In this document: positions 1 to 5,387 of the stretch, piece by piece | Position numbering within the stretch: the first letter of the stretch is position 1 | Layout: each line of letters opens with the position of its first letter | Assembly (NCBI GenBank): GCA_964587515.1 | Contig: CAZPMO010000218.1 | Span: forward strand, 1-7,325 | Direction of reading: 5' to 3' | Source: CAZPMO01 sp964587515 | GTDB lineage: Bacteria; Pseudomonadota; Alphaproteobacteria; MPNO01 | Length of the DNA: 7,325 bases | Made by a program: the position numbers and the translations under genes | The notes under the pieces: model-generated | Seen by the model: only the letters and a program-made list of their open reading frames with translations | Told to the model about the DNA's origin: nothing | The model's database searches: none

Positions 1-129
1 GGGTGGGATCGAATGAACAACCTCGTGAGAGATCACAACTAGGAATGCTTTCGACGGCCTAATACGATTACCCAGGCCCGGTAGAACACGGCATTGGCGG
101 TAAACCGGGGGTTGCCCTATTGTCGCGCC
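1..129. other. Left-edge region upstream of the MFS gene, no supported gene
   Basis: This stretch precedes the preferred MFS start. In frame 1 the first 13 codons are open and end in TAG at 40-42. In frame 3 the sequence is open to a TAA ending at 62. Either could be the tail of a gene lying to the left, but both are too short to choose between. An AT-richer patch near 61-70 (TACGAT) could be a -10 element, but I find no convincing -35 partner. I see no hairpin with a T tract and no tRNA-like fold. Confidence 0.3.
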
Positions 130-1524
130 ATGACCGAGGAACGCGCCGGTTGGCTCGACCTGTTTCGCGACGGGCGCGCGGCCTATTCCATCCTGCTCAA
201 TGTCGGCGTCATACTGCACGCCATCAATATCCTGGTAATCTCCACCATAATGCCGTCGGTCGCGTCCGAACTTGGCGGCATCTCGCTTTATGCCTGGCCG
301 GCCATGGCCTACATGGTGGGCACCATTGCCGGCGCGGCGAGTGGCGAGCCGGCATTGTCGGCGCTGCATCGGCGCGGCGCCTATGTGCTGGCGGCGGTGA
401 TCTTCGGGATCGGCGCCTTGGCCAGCGCCGTGGCGCCGTCGATGACGGCGCTGATCGCCGGGCAACTGGTACAGGGCTTCGGCGGCGGACTGCTGACGTC
501 GCTGTCCATGGCGCTGGTCGGTACGCTCTACGAAGGCGCGTTGCGCACCCGTATTCTGTCGCTGATAACCACGACCTGGAGCATCGCGGCGGTGATCGGA
601 CCGGCGGTCGGCGGGGTGTTCGCCGACATGGGCTGGTGGCGGGGCGTGTTCTGGCTGTCGGTGGTGAGCGTCGCGCTGTTCGCGGTTGCATCGTGGCGGC
701 GGATTCCGGCCTCGGGCCGGCCCATGGCGGCGCCAACCTGGCCATTCCTGCGCATCGGGCTGATCTCGCTGGCGGTGCTGGCCGTCGGCGTTACGGGCCA
801 GCTACGTTCCACCGCCGCGACAATGGTCCTGGTGATCGTCGCGATTGTGCTCGCCTGGACCACATTCCGGATCGACGCCACGGCCGAGCGCCGGCTTTTC
901 CCATCGCGCGTAATGTCATTGTTCTCGCCGGTCGGCACCGCCTATTGGGTGTCCTTCCTGCTGTCGTTTTCCCATATGTCGGCGCTGATTTTTATGCCGC
1001 TGGTGCTTCAGATTCTTTATGGCGTTTCGCCGCTGTGGGTCGGCTATTTCTCCATGTTGTTCTCGATCGCCTGGACGGCGGGCTCGCTGGGGGTCGCCGG
1101 GTGGCGGGACGCCTGGTCGCGGGCGGCGATGTTCTGGGGCTTGGTTATTACGGCGGTCTCCATCGCCGGGCTCGCGGCGGGCATCGGCGTGGCGCCGATC
1201 TGGGTGCTGGCGGTCTGGGTGACGGTTCTGGGAATCGGAATAGGGGTGGCCAACGTCCATGCGATTTCCTGGACCATGTCGGCGGCGATCGAGGGCGAGG
1301 AATCGGTGACCGCGTCCGCCATGCCGGCGGTGCGCTCACTCGGCATCGCCTTCGCGGCGGCGATTTCGGGATTGATCGCCAACAGCGCCGGGCTCGGCGA
1401 CGGCGCCACACAGGCGGCGGTGGCGAACGCCATGGGCTGGCTTTACAGCCTCGCCGTGCTGCCTCCCGCCATTGCCGCCCTTCTGGTCATCCGGATGCTG
1501 AGACTCGCGGCGCGTGTCTCCTAA
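130..1524 (+). CDS. MFS transporter, DHA2/EmrB-like exporter
   Basis: This is an inner-membrane major facilitator protein of 464 residues, the usual length of the 14-helix drug:H+ antiporter-2 group (EmrB/QacA type). Nearly the whole chain is hydrophobic helices. Family marks are the glycine-rich stretch around 115-130 (VQGFGGGLLTSLSMALV) and the motif-C-like segment around 155-175 (IGPAVGGVFAD, then GWWRGVFW). The loop between helices 2 and 3 (about 68-82, GAASGEPALSALHRRG) only loosely resembles motif A and lacks the usual aspartate. Family knowledge points to proton-driven efflux of small hydrophobic compounds; the substrate cannot be read from sequence. I chose ATG at 130 because the protein then starts MTEERAGWLDLFRDGRAAY, close to how I recall relatives beginning. 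A TTG at 94 would add 12 residues of unremarkable sequence. Neither start has a strong ribosome binding site. No regulator gene is adjacent inside the window. Confidence 0.9.
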   Translation: MTEERAGWLDLFRDGRAAYSILLNVGVILHAINILVISTIMPSVASELGGISLYAWPAMAYMVGTIAGAASGEPALSALHRRGAYVLAAVIFGIGALASAVAPSMTALIAGQLVQGFGGGLLTSLSMALVGTLYEGALRTRILSLITTTWSIAAVIGPAVGGVFADMGWWRGVFWLSVVSVALFAVASWRRIPASGRPMAAPTWPFLRIGLISLAVLAVGVTGQLRSTAATMVLVIVAIVLAWTTFRIDATAERRLFPSRVMSLFSPVGTAYWVSFLLSFSHMSALIFMPLVLQILYGVSPLWVGYFSMLFSIAWTAGSLGVAGWRDAWSRAAMFWGLVITAVSIAGLAAGIGVAPIWVLAVWVTVLGIGIGVANVHAISWTMSAAIEGEESVTASAMPAVRSLGIAFAAAISGLIANSAGLGDGATQAAVANAMGWLYSLAVLPPAIAALLVIRMLRLAARVS

Positions 1525-1533
1525 AACACTGAT

Positions 1534-1565
1534 TTTCCGCCAATAATTCATTTCGAATGCGGAAA
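1534..1565. terminator. Hairpin just after the MFS stop, possible terminator
   Basis: TTTCCGC at 1534-1540 pairs perfectly with GCGGAAA at 1559-1565. A second 4-bp stem inside (ATTC 1546-1549 with GAAT 1555-1558) closes a 5-base loop. The outer stem starts 10 bases after the MFS stop codon, as expected for a 3' end structure. No T tract follows it on the plus strand, so it is not a canonical intrinsic terminator. It may instead stabilise the 3' end or simply mark the gene boundary. Confidence 0.35.
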
Positions 1566-1581
1566 GATCGGGGCCTCGCCA

Positions 1582-1610
1582 TTGCCCGAAACGGCCAAAT
1601 CTGGCATACT
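1582..1610 (+). promoter_or_regulatory. Possible sigma-70 promoter for the metallopeptidase gene
   Basis: TTGCCC at 1582-1587 and CATACT at 1605-1610 are separated by exactly 17 bases. Each matches four of six consensus positions (TTGACA, TATAAT). Transcription would begin near 1617, giving a leader of about 120 bases before the ATG at 1738. The predicted start falls inside the CtrA-like box at 1613-1628. The match is moderate, and this is inference from spacing and position only. Confidence 0.3.
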
Positions 1611-1612
1611 GG

Positions 1613-1628
1613 TTAATAGAAGATTAAC
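1613..1628. promoter_or_regulatory. CtrA-like binding site, TTAA-N7-TTAAC
   Basis: The sequence TTAATAGAAGATTAAC is a perfect match to the full CtrA recognition pattern TTAA-N7-TTAAC. It is also symmetric: GTTAAT at 1612-1617 and ATTAAC at 1623-1628 form a 6-bp inverted repeat around a 5-base centre. CtrA is the response regulator that controls cell-cycle, motility and envelope genes in many Alphaproteobacteria. The box lies about 110 bases upstream of the metallopeptidase ATG and overlaps the predicted transcription start. That placement would fit repression better than activation. Binding is inferred. Confidence 0.5.
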
Positions 1629-1686
1629 ACCGGCTGGAAGGTGCCGAAGACACCGAACGCCCTGGAATAATGGATGAAAAATTCGC

Positions 1687-1715
1687 GGATAACCCCTCAA
1701 AAAAGGGAGGTATCC
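1687..1715 (+). promoter_or_regulatory. Leader hairpin with A6 loop that buries an SD-like sequence
   Basis: GGATA (1687-1691) pairs with TATCC (1711-1715). After a bulged A, CCCCTC (1693-1698) pairs with GGGAGG (1705-1710) with one C-A mismatch and one T-G wobble, leaving a loop of six A (1699-1704). The 3' arm contains AAAGGGAGGT (1702-1711), the best Shine-Dalgarno-like sequence near the metallopeptidase gene. It lies 27 bases before the ATG, too far for direct use, and no start codon sits at the right distance from it. The hairpin ends 22 bases before the ATG. A role in translational control is inference. Confidence 0.35.
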
Positions 1716-1737
1716 AGGAAGAAGGCGTCGGAACAGG

Positions 1738-2472
1738 ATGGAAAGCAACGACATCATGGGCGGGGAACCGCAGAACGTTCTGCGACTCCCCGACGGCGGC
1801 GAGGTTGACGTGATGGTCAGGCGCAGCAAGCGCGCGCGCTGGATTCTGCTTCAGGTCGGCAATCTCGACGGCGCGGTCGAGCTGGTCCTGCCGGAAGACG
1901 CCAATATCGGCGACGGCTGGGATTTTGCCCGCTCCCGCGTCGATTGGGTGCAACGCCGGCTACGGCGCGTCCTCGATCCGATCCCGTTCGTCGATGGCGC
2001 CGTCGTGCCGTTGCTGGGCCAGCCGATCCATATCCGCCAGATCGACGCAAAGCGGGCGCCGACGCGGCGTCATGGCGATGAACTGCTGGTGGCGGGAGAT
2101 CCAGCGAAACTTGCCAATCGAGTGATCCGCTGGATGCGCGACCAGGCGGCGCATGAGATCAAATGGCGGGTCGAGGAGAAATCGGTTCAACTCGGCTATC
2201 CCGTCAACCGGGTCACCATCCGCGACCAGAAGACGCGTTGGGGAAGCTGTTCCGACGACCGCAACCTCAACTTCTCATGGCGCCTGGTGATGACGCCGGA
2301 ACCGGTGCTCGATTACGTGGTTTCCCATGAGGTCGCCCACCTCGCCGAGATGAACCACGGGCTGCAATTCTGGGCCCATGTGGAGACGCTGTGTCCGGAT
2401 TCGAAGCCGTCGCGAAGCTGGCTGCGCCGCCACGCGATGGAGCTGCACCGCTACGGGCGGGTCGCGAATTAA
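1738..2472 (+). CDS. YgjP/SprT-like zinc metallopeptidase (DUF45, M48-type annotation)
   Basis: This 244-residue soluble protein of the YgjP-like family has a complete zinc site. HEVAH at 197-201 supplies two histidines and the catalytic glutamate. The following NHGLQFW (206-212) supplies H207 as likely third ligand, in the family pattern NHxxxFW. The conserved RWGSC at 167-171 and the N-S-W-R-L strand after it are also hallmarks. The N-terminal half (about 12-115) is the usual beta-rich part with basic patch RRSKRAR. No signal peptide or membrane span is seen, so it is cytoplasmic. Substrates of the family are poorly known; some relatives act with restriction systems or DNA repair, but nothing adjacent suggests that here. 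The reading frame has a stop at 1690 and no other start before ATG 1738; a second ATG lies at 1756. The ribosome binding site is weak (GAAGG, 12 bases away). Its stop overlaps that of the convergent beta-helix gene. Confidence 0.9.
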   Translation: MESNDIMGGEPQNVLRLPDGGEVDVMVRRSKRARWILLQVGNLDGAVELVLPEDANIGDGWDFARSRVDWVQRRLRRVLDPIPFVDGAVVPLLGQPIHIRQIDAKRAPTRRHGDELLVAGDPAKLANRVIRWMRDQAAHEIKWRVEEKSVQLGYPVNRVTIRDQKTRWGSCSDDRNLNFSWRLVMTPEPVLDYVVSHEVAHLAEMNHGLQFWAHVETLCPDSKPSRSWLRRHAMELHRYGRVAN

Positions 2473-3446
2473 CGCACACGGCCCGGGCCCTTGAGCTTCG
2501 AGCCGGGGCCGTGGAAGCGGTTCCCCTGCATCAGGACTTTCTGCTTGCTGCGGTTCCAGACGAAATTGGTTCCGCGATTCTGGGCGTTCAGGAACACATT
2601 GTTCCGGATCACGATGCCCCGGCTCGGATTCGTCGCGCCTTCCTCGCCGATAGCGATCATTCCCTTGTTGTTATCCGACTTCGGGCCTTTCTGAATGTAA
2701 TTGCCGCGTATCAGCGCCGTACCACCATTGGGAAGATTGATCGAAAAGCTCGCGGTTCCTTCCACACCGTCTTCGATCCTGTTTCGCACGATCTCGGAAT
2801 AAAGCGCCCGGCTCTTGATGTGATGCCCAAAACTTTGACCGACGAATTTGGAGTCACGGACCACCATTGTCTTGATCGACCCGGCGTAAATCCCGTGGGC
2901 GCAAAAGACGGTACAATTGCCATTGCGCTCGAAGTGGCTGCGCAACACGACGAGGCTGGACGTACGCCGGTTATGCGTGAGAATCGCGGTGGTATTATCG
3001 TGAAACCACGAATCGAGAACGGTGAGCAGGCTGTCGCCTTCCCAGCGAATGGCGTCGTCATCGTTCTTCTTCAATCGGATCCCGGTAAAGGAGAATCTTA
3101 TCCTGCTGATCGTCACGGGGCCGTTATAGAATACCCAGATCGCTTTTTTCCCGCACTGCCGGTCATGAACGTGAGCGTAGCCGCCGACGCCTTTCAGGGT
3201 CAGCCGACGGGTGCGCCAGACCGCGCAATCGACATAATCGCCGGCGTCGATCTCAACTGTATCGCCGGCCCGTGCGATCCGCGCCGCATGGCTCGGGAAT
3301 TTGAGTTTTCGTTTGGGCCCTACGCGGAGAATTCGCGTCGTCTTTCCGGCCGCTTTCGTCGCCTTCTTGCCCTGGGCCGAGGCGCCGTCCGGCGCGCCGC
3401 CCAGCAGCATCGCCACCGCGATCGTTGCTATCAACCAGCCGCGCAT
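2469..3446 (-). CDS. Secreted right-handed parallel beta-helix protein
   Basis: This 325-residue exported protein has a clear Sec signal peptide: MRGW, a hydrophobic core to about residue 16, then GASA before Q25 as a likely signal peptidase I site. A basic, flexible stretch follows (about 27-50). From about 55 to 312 there are repeated short beta-strand rungs with N-x-I/F turns (RNRIEDG, RGNYIQKG, RNNVFLN, QGNRFHG), the pattern of pectate-lyase-like parallel beta-helices. Conserved-looking segments are GHHIKSRA (207-214), INLPNGG (236-242) and IAIGEEG (264-270). Four cysteines (74, 98, 178, 182) could form periplasmic disulfides. The fold is often used for polysaccharide binding or cleavage, but I cannot identify catalytic residues or a substrate. 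It is the last gene of a probable operon, 16 bases after the hydrolase, with a good SD (TGAGGTG, 3452-3458). It has no lipobox and no C-terminal anchor. Confidence 0.85.
   Translation of the reverse strand: MRGWLIATIAVAMLLGGAPDGASAQGKKATKAAGKTTRILRVGPKRKLKFPSHAARIARAGDTVEIDAGDYVDCAVWRTRRLTLKGVGGYAHVHDRQCGKKAIWVFYNGPVTISRIRFSFTGIRLKKNDDDAIRWEGDSLLTVLDSWFHDNTTAILTHNRRTSSLVVLRSHFERNGNCTVFCAHGIYAGSIKTMVVRDSKFVGQSFGHHIKSRALYSEIVRNRIEDGVEGTASFSINLPNGGTALIRGNYIQKGPKSDNNKGMIAIGEEGATNPSRGIVIRNNVFLNAQNRGTNFVWNRSKQKVLMQGNRFHGPGSKLKGPGRVR
2477..2513. terminator. GC-rich hairpin at the convergent gene junction
   Basis: CACGGCCCGGGC (2477-2488) pairs with GCCGGGGCCGTG (2502-2513) as a 12-bp stem with one G-G mismatch, around a 13-base loop that can itself partly fold. 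It begins 4 bases past the metallopeptidase stop and lies in the last codons of the beta-helix gene, where it encodes the near-repeat GPGSKLKGPGR. No T tract follows on either strand, so it is not a textbook intrinsic terminator. Position and stability make a bidirectional transcript-end structure plausible. Confidence 0.35.
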
Positions 3447-3451
3447 TCGCG

Positions 3452-3458
3452 CACCTCA
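3452..3458 (-). promoter_or_regulatory. Ribosome binding site of the beta-helix gene
   Basis: On the minus strand TGAGGTG lies five bases before the ATG at 3446 and inside the 16-base gap after the hydrolase stop. It supports that start and suggests independent translation within one message. Confidence 0.65.
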
Positions 3459-3462
3459 ATAC

Positions 3463-4332
3463 CTAAAGAGACATCATCTCCAGCATCGCGGCCATGGTGG
3501 GGGTGGCGGGGTTAACGAAGTCGAAACTGACATCGAAATGGTTCATGCCGGGAAGGTCGAATTCCTGGCATTCGAGCCCGCGCGCGCGCCAGGCGGCGGC
3601 GAACTCGATCGACTGGCGCCGGAACTCCTCGTGCTCGTGCTCGCCATAGCCGATGATCAGCGGCGGCCCGTCGTCGGGGATCTGACGCAGCGCGCTAAGG
3701 CGCGCGACCGCCGCCGCGTCGAGATGCAGATATTCGTTACGCGCGCTGAGCCGCACCGGCTCCATCTCATACATGCCGCTGCACGACATCGCGCCCTTGA
3801 TGACATTGCGCGGCACGCCGAAATCACGCTCCCAGTCGGTCACCACCATCAGGCCGGTGACGTGGGCGCCCGACGAATGGCCAACCACATAGAGCCGGTC
3901 CGGATCGGCCCCTATCTCGGCGGCGTTGCGCCAAACCCAGGCGATCGCGGCGCGGTTCTGGCGGACCTGCTCGTCGAGCGTGACATCGGGGACCAGCCCG
4001 AACTCGACGGCCACGTAATTGGCCCCCGCCGCGACGAAGTGCTCGGCGGGAAAGCTCACCATGTCCTTGTTCATACGGGTCCACGCGCCGCCATGGATAA
4101 ATACCACCACCGGCGCGTTCGCCTGTTTCACGGGAAAGATGTCGAGGTTCTCGATCTCGCTGGGCCCGTAGGGCACCGCGCGGCGGCATTCCAATTCCTC
4201 GCGCACACGCGCGCTCTCGCCGATATAGCGGTCGAAATAGTCCTGAAAATTGGTGACCAGCGCCCGCTGGTCATAATTGTAATCGAGCTGTTCCTGGGTG
4301 TAGTCGAGCCACACCTTTGTCCCGTCGGCCAT
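3463..4332 (-). CDS. Alpha/beta hydrolase, kynurenine formamidase-like
   Basis: This is a 289-residue cytoplasmic hydrolase with no signal peptide. The oxyanion-hole motif HGGAW is at 80-84 and the nucleophile elbow GHSSG at 151-155, making S153 the catalytic serine. The likely catalytic histidine is H265 in GMNHF. The acid probably lies in GYGEHEHEEFRRQS (228-241). This layout, with the ExxEFxRQS segment and the N-terminal LDYNYDQRALV, resembles arylformamidase (kynurenine formamidase) relatives, which hydrolyse N-formylkynurenine in tryptophan breakdown. In the relatives I recall the acid is often aspartate; here glutamate (about E233) seems to stand in. The subfamily also contains general esterases, so the substrate is uncertain, and no other tryptophan-catabolism gene is visible. 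The start is supported by AAGGTGG six bases upstream. It lies 38 bases after the DMT transporter gene and 16 before the beta-helix gene on the same strand, so co-transcription is likely. Confidence 0.85.
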   Translation of the reverse strand: MADGTKVWLDYTQEQLDYNYDQRALVTNFQDYFDRYIGESARVREELECRRAVPYGPSEIENLDIFPVKQANAPVVVFIHGGAWTRMNKDMVSFPAEHFVAAGANYVAVEFGLVPDVTLDEQVRQNRAAIAWVWRNAAEIGADPDRLYVVGHSSGAHVTGLMVVTDWERDFGVPRNVIKGAMSCSGMYEMEPVRLSARNEYLHLDAAAVARLSALRQIPDDGPPLIIGYGEHEHEEFRRQSIEFAAAWRARGLECQEFDLPGMNHFDVSFDFVNPATPTMAAMLEMMSL

Positions 4333-4338
4333 GCCGTC

Positions 4339-4345
4339 CCACCTT
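4339..4345 (-). promoter_or_regulatory. Ribosome binding site of the alpha/beta hydrolase gene
   Basis: On the minus strand AAGGTGG is six bases before ATG 4332, a near-ideal distance. It sits inside the 38-base gap between the DMT transporter stop and the hydrolase start and fixes the hydrolase start. Confidence 0.65.
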
Positions 4346-4370
4346 ATTCGTTAATTCCAACGGCGCGATG

Positions 4371-5285
4371 TTATACCGCCTCCCCGACGGAACGCTCCTT
4401 TTTCTCGCGTATCGCCATGTAAAGAACCGCGCCGCAGACCACCGCCGCGCCGACCCAGGTCCAGACATCGGGCATTTCGGCGAAGAACAGATAGCCGGCG
4501 ATGCTGGCCCAGACCAGTTTGGTGAAATCGACCGGCAACACCAGCGTCGCGTCGGCGTCGCGGAAGGCTTGCGCAAGACAAAGCTGTGCGAAACCGCCGA
4601 GCACGCCGATCATCGCATACAGGCCGATTTCCTGGAAACTCGGCCACGTCCAGACGAAAACCGCGGCGGCGAAGGCCAGCGGCACCTGCAACAGCCCGGA
4701 ATACATCGCGATCGTCAGGCTCGATTCGGTGCGCGACAGCAGCTTGATGACGATCAACGCGCACGCCCAGGTGCTGGTCGACAGCAGCACGAACCCCTGC
4801 CCGAGACCGACCTCGACGATACCGGGCCGCAGAATGATCAACGCGCCGATGAGCCCCAGCAGGAGCCCGGCCCACCGGCGACCGCTCATGGATTCCCGCA
4901 GCAGCAGCACGGCCAGCAGCGTCGCGAACAGCGGCGAGGTAAAGCCCAGCGCCGTCACGTCGGCCAGCGGAATAAGCGCCAGCGCCGCGAAATGGCCGAA
5001 CTGCGCGAGGGTGTTCAGCACGGCGCGCAGCGTCAGCATGCCAAACCGGCTGGTTCGGAACGGGCTGACCTCGCTGCCGAAAAACCACGGCGCGAACATC
5101 AGGAACGCGAAAAGATTTCTGAAGAACACCACTTCGAAGACGTGGACGTCGTCCGACACATGACGGATGGTGACGTTCATCACCACGACGCTGACCGAGG
5201 ACGCCAGCATCAGCAACATGCCGCGCAACGGTCGCGGGATCGCATCGAACGGCGCTTCGAAAACGCGGTATAATGAGCCCATCAT
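4371..5285 (-). CDS. EamA/DMT-family transporter (first copy)
   Basis: This 304-residue inner-membrane protein of the drug/metabolite transporter superfamily has about ten predicted helices in two EamA repeats (about 22-152 and 162-292). The motif around 102-131 (ALIPLADVTALGFTSPLF, ending LLLRE) is the family's typical end of the first repeat. Its equivalent in the second repeat is ATLVLPVDFTKLVWASIAGYLFFAE (246-270). The C-terminal tail IREKKERS is basic, as expected for a cytoplasmic end. Family members export amino acids, nucleobases or other metabolites; some of this subgroup move S-adenosylmethionine, but sequence alone does not tell. Two tandem ATGs (5285 and 5282) are possible starts. 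No strong SD precedes them, and a 7-bp inverted repeat lies two bases upstream of the first ATG. It is the first gene of the leftward operon with the hydrolase and beta-helix genes. Confidence 0.9.
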   Translation of the reverse strand: MMGSLYRVFEAPFDAIPRPLRGMLLMLASSVSVVVMNVTIRHVSDDVHVFEVVFFRNLFAFLMFAPWFFGSEVSPFRTSRFGMLTLRAVLNTLAQFGHFAALALIPLADVTALGFTSPLFATLLAVLLLRESMSGRRWAGLLLGLIGALIILRPGIVEVGLGQGFVLLSTSTWACALIVIKLLSRTESSLTIAMYSGLLQVPLAFAAAVFVWTWPSFQEIGLYAMIGVLGGFAQLCLAQAFRDADATLVLPVDFTKLVWASIAGYLFFAEMPDVWTWVGAAVVCGAVLYMAIREKKERSVGEAV

Positions 5286-5287
5286 GA

Positions 5288-5313
5288 ACCGGCGGCAGGT
5301 TGGAAACGCCGGT
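5288..5313 (-). repeat. 7-bp inverted repeat abutting the DMT transporter start
   Basis: ACCGGCG (5288-5294) and CGCCGGT (5307-5313) are perfect inverted repeats around 12 bases. In the leftward transcript the hairpin would end two bases before the first ATG of the DMT gene and cover the place where a ribosome binding site should be. It could be an operator or a structure that limits translation. In a GC-rich genome a 7-bp repeat can also arise by chance. Confidence 0.3.
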
Positions 5314-5370
5314 CAATATCACAGTTGGCGCGACGGGGACATCGAAGTTAAGTTCGGCGCGGCGTCATAA

Positions 5371-5376
5371 GAGGAG
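5371..5376 (+). promoter_or_regulatory. Ribosome binding site of the 161-residue membrane protein
   Basis: GAGGAG (within AAGAGGAGAA) lies 11 bases before ATG 5388. The distance is at the long end of the normal range, but no other start fits as well. Confidence 0.5.
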
Positions 5377-5387
5377 AACATCGCCCA

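Larger units (their letters stand above)
5286..5387. promoter_or_regulatory. Divergent intergenic region between two transporter operons
   Basis: These 102 bases separate the leftward and rightward operons and must hold both promoters, unless one promoter lies inside a gene. On the minus strand TGTGATATT near 5315-5323 resembles an extended -10 element, but I see no good -35. On the plus strand TTGGCG (5325-5330) could be a -35, but its -10 partner (TTAAGT) is poor. The inverted repeat at 5288-5313 is the only clear structure. No known regulator site is recognised. Confidence 0.4.

Noticed and set aside
1..42. Possible 3' end of an upstream gene in frame 1
   Set aside because: Only 13 codons are visible and a competing open frame ends at 62; nothing distinguishes coding from chance.
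120..1532. Second plus-strand frame of 470 codons across the MFS gene
   Set aside because: Arg/Gly/His-rich translation with no membrane helices; it is the +1/+2 shadow of the MFS frame.
1674..1806. Third small reading frame starting ATG 1674 in the metallopeptidase leader
   Set aside because: Its translation is basic, low complexity and without a ribosome binding site. It differs from the 1670 frame, which is mentioned only as a possible upstream ORF.
2391..3515. Long plus-strand open frame of 374 codons opposite the beta-helix gene
   Set aside because: It has no recognisable domain and overlaps the metallopeptidase gene. The opposite strand encodes a protein with a signal peptide, beta-helix repeats and a good ribosome binding site. 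It is a by-product of GC-rich codon bias.
3301..4422. Plus-strand open frame of 373 codons opposite the alpha/beta hydrolase
   Set aside because: The translation is rich in H, R, A and D with no fold signature, while the minus strand carries a complete hydrolase with triad motifs.
4317..5322. Long open frames on both strands overlapping the first DMT gene in other frames (plus 4317-5273, minus 4351-5322)
   Set aside because: Both translate to low-complexity Arg/Gln/His/Ala-rich chains. The DMT frame gives a clean ten-helix protein with EamA motifs.
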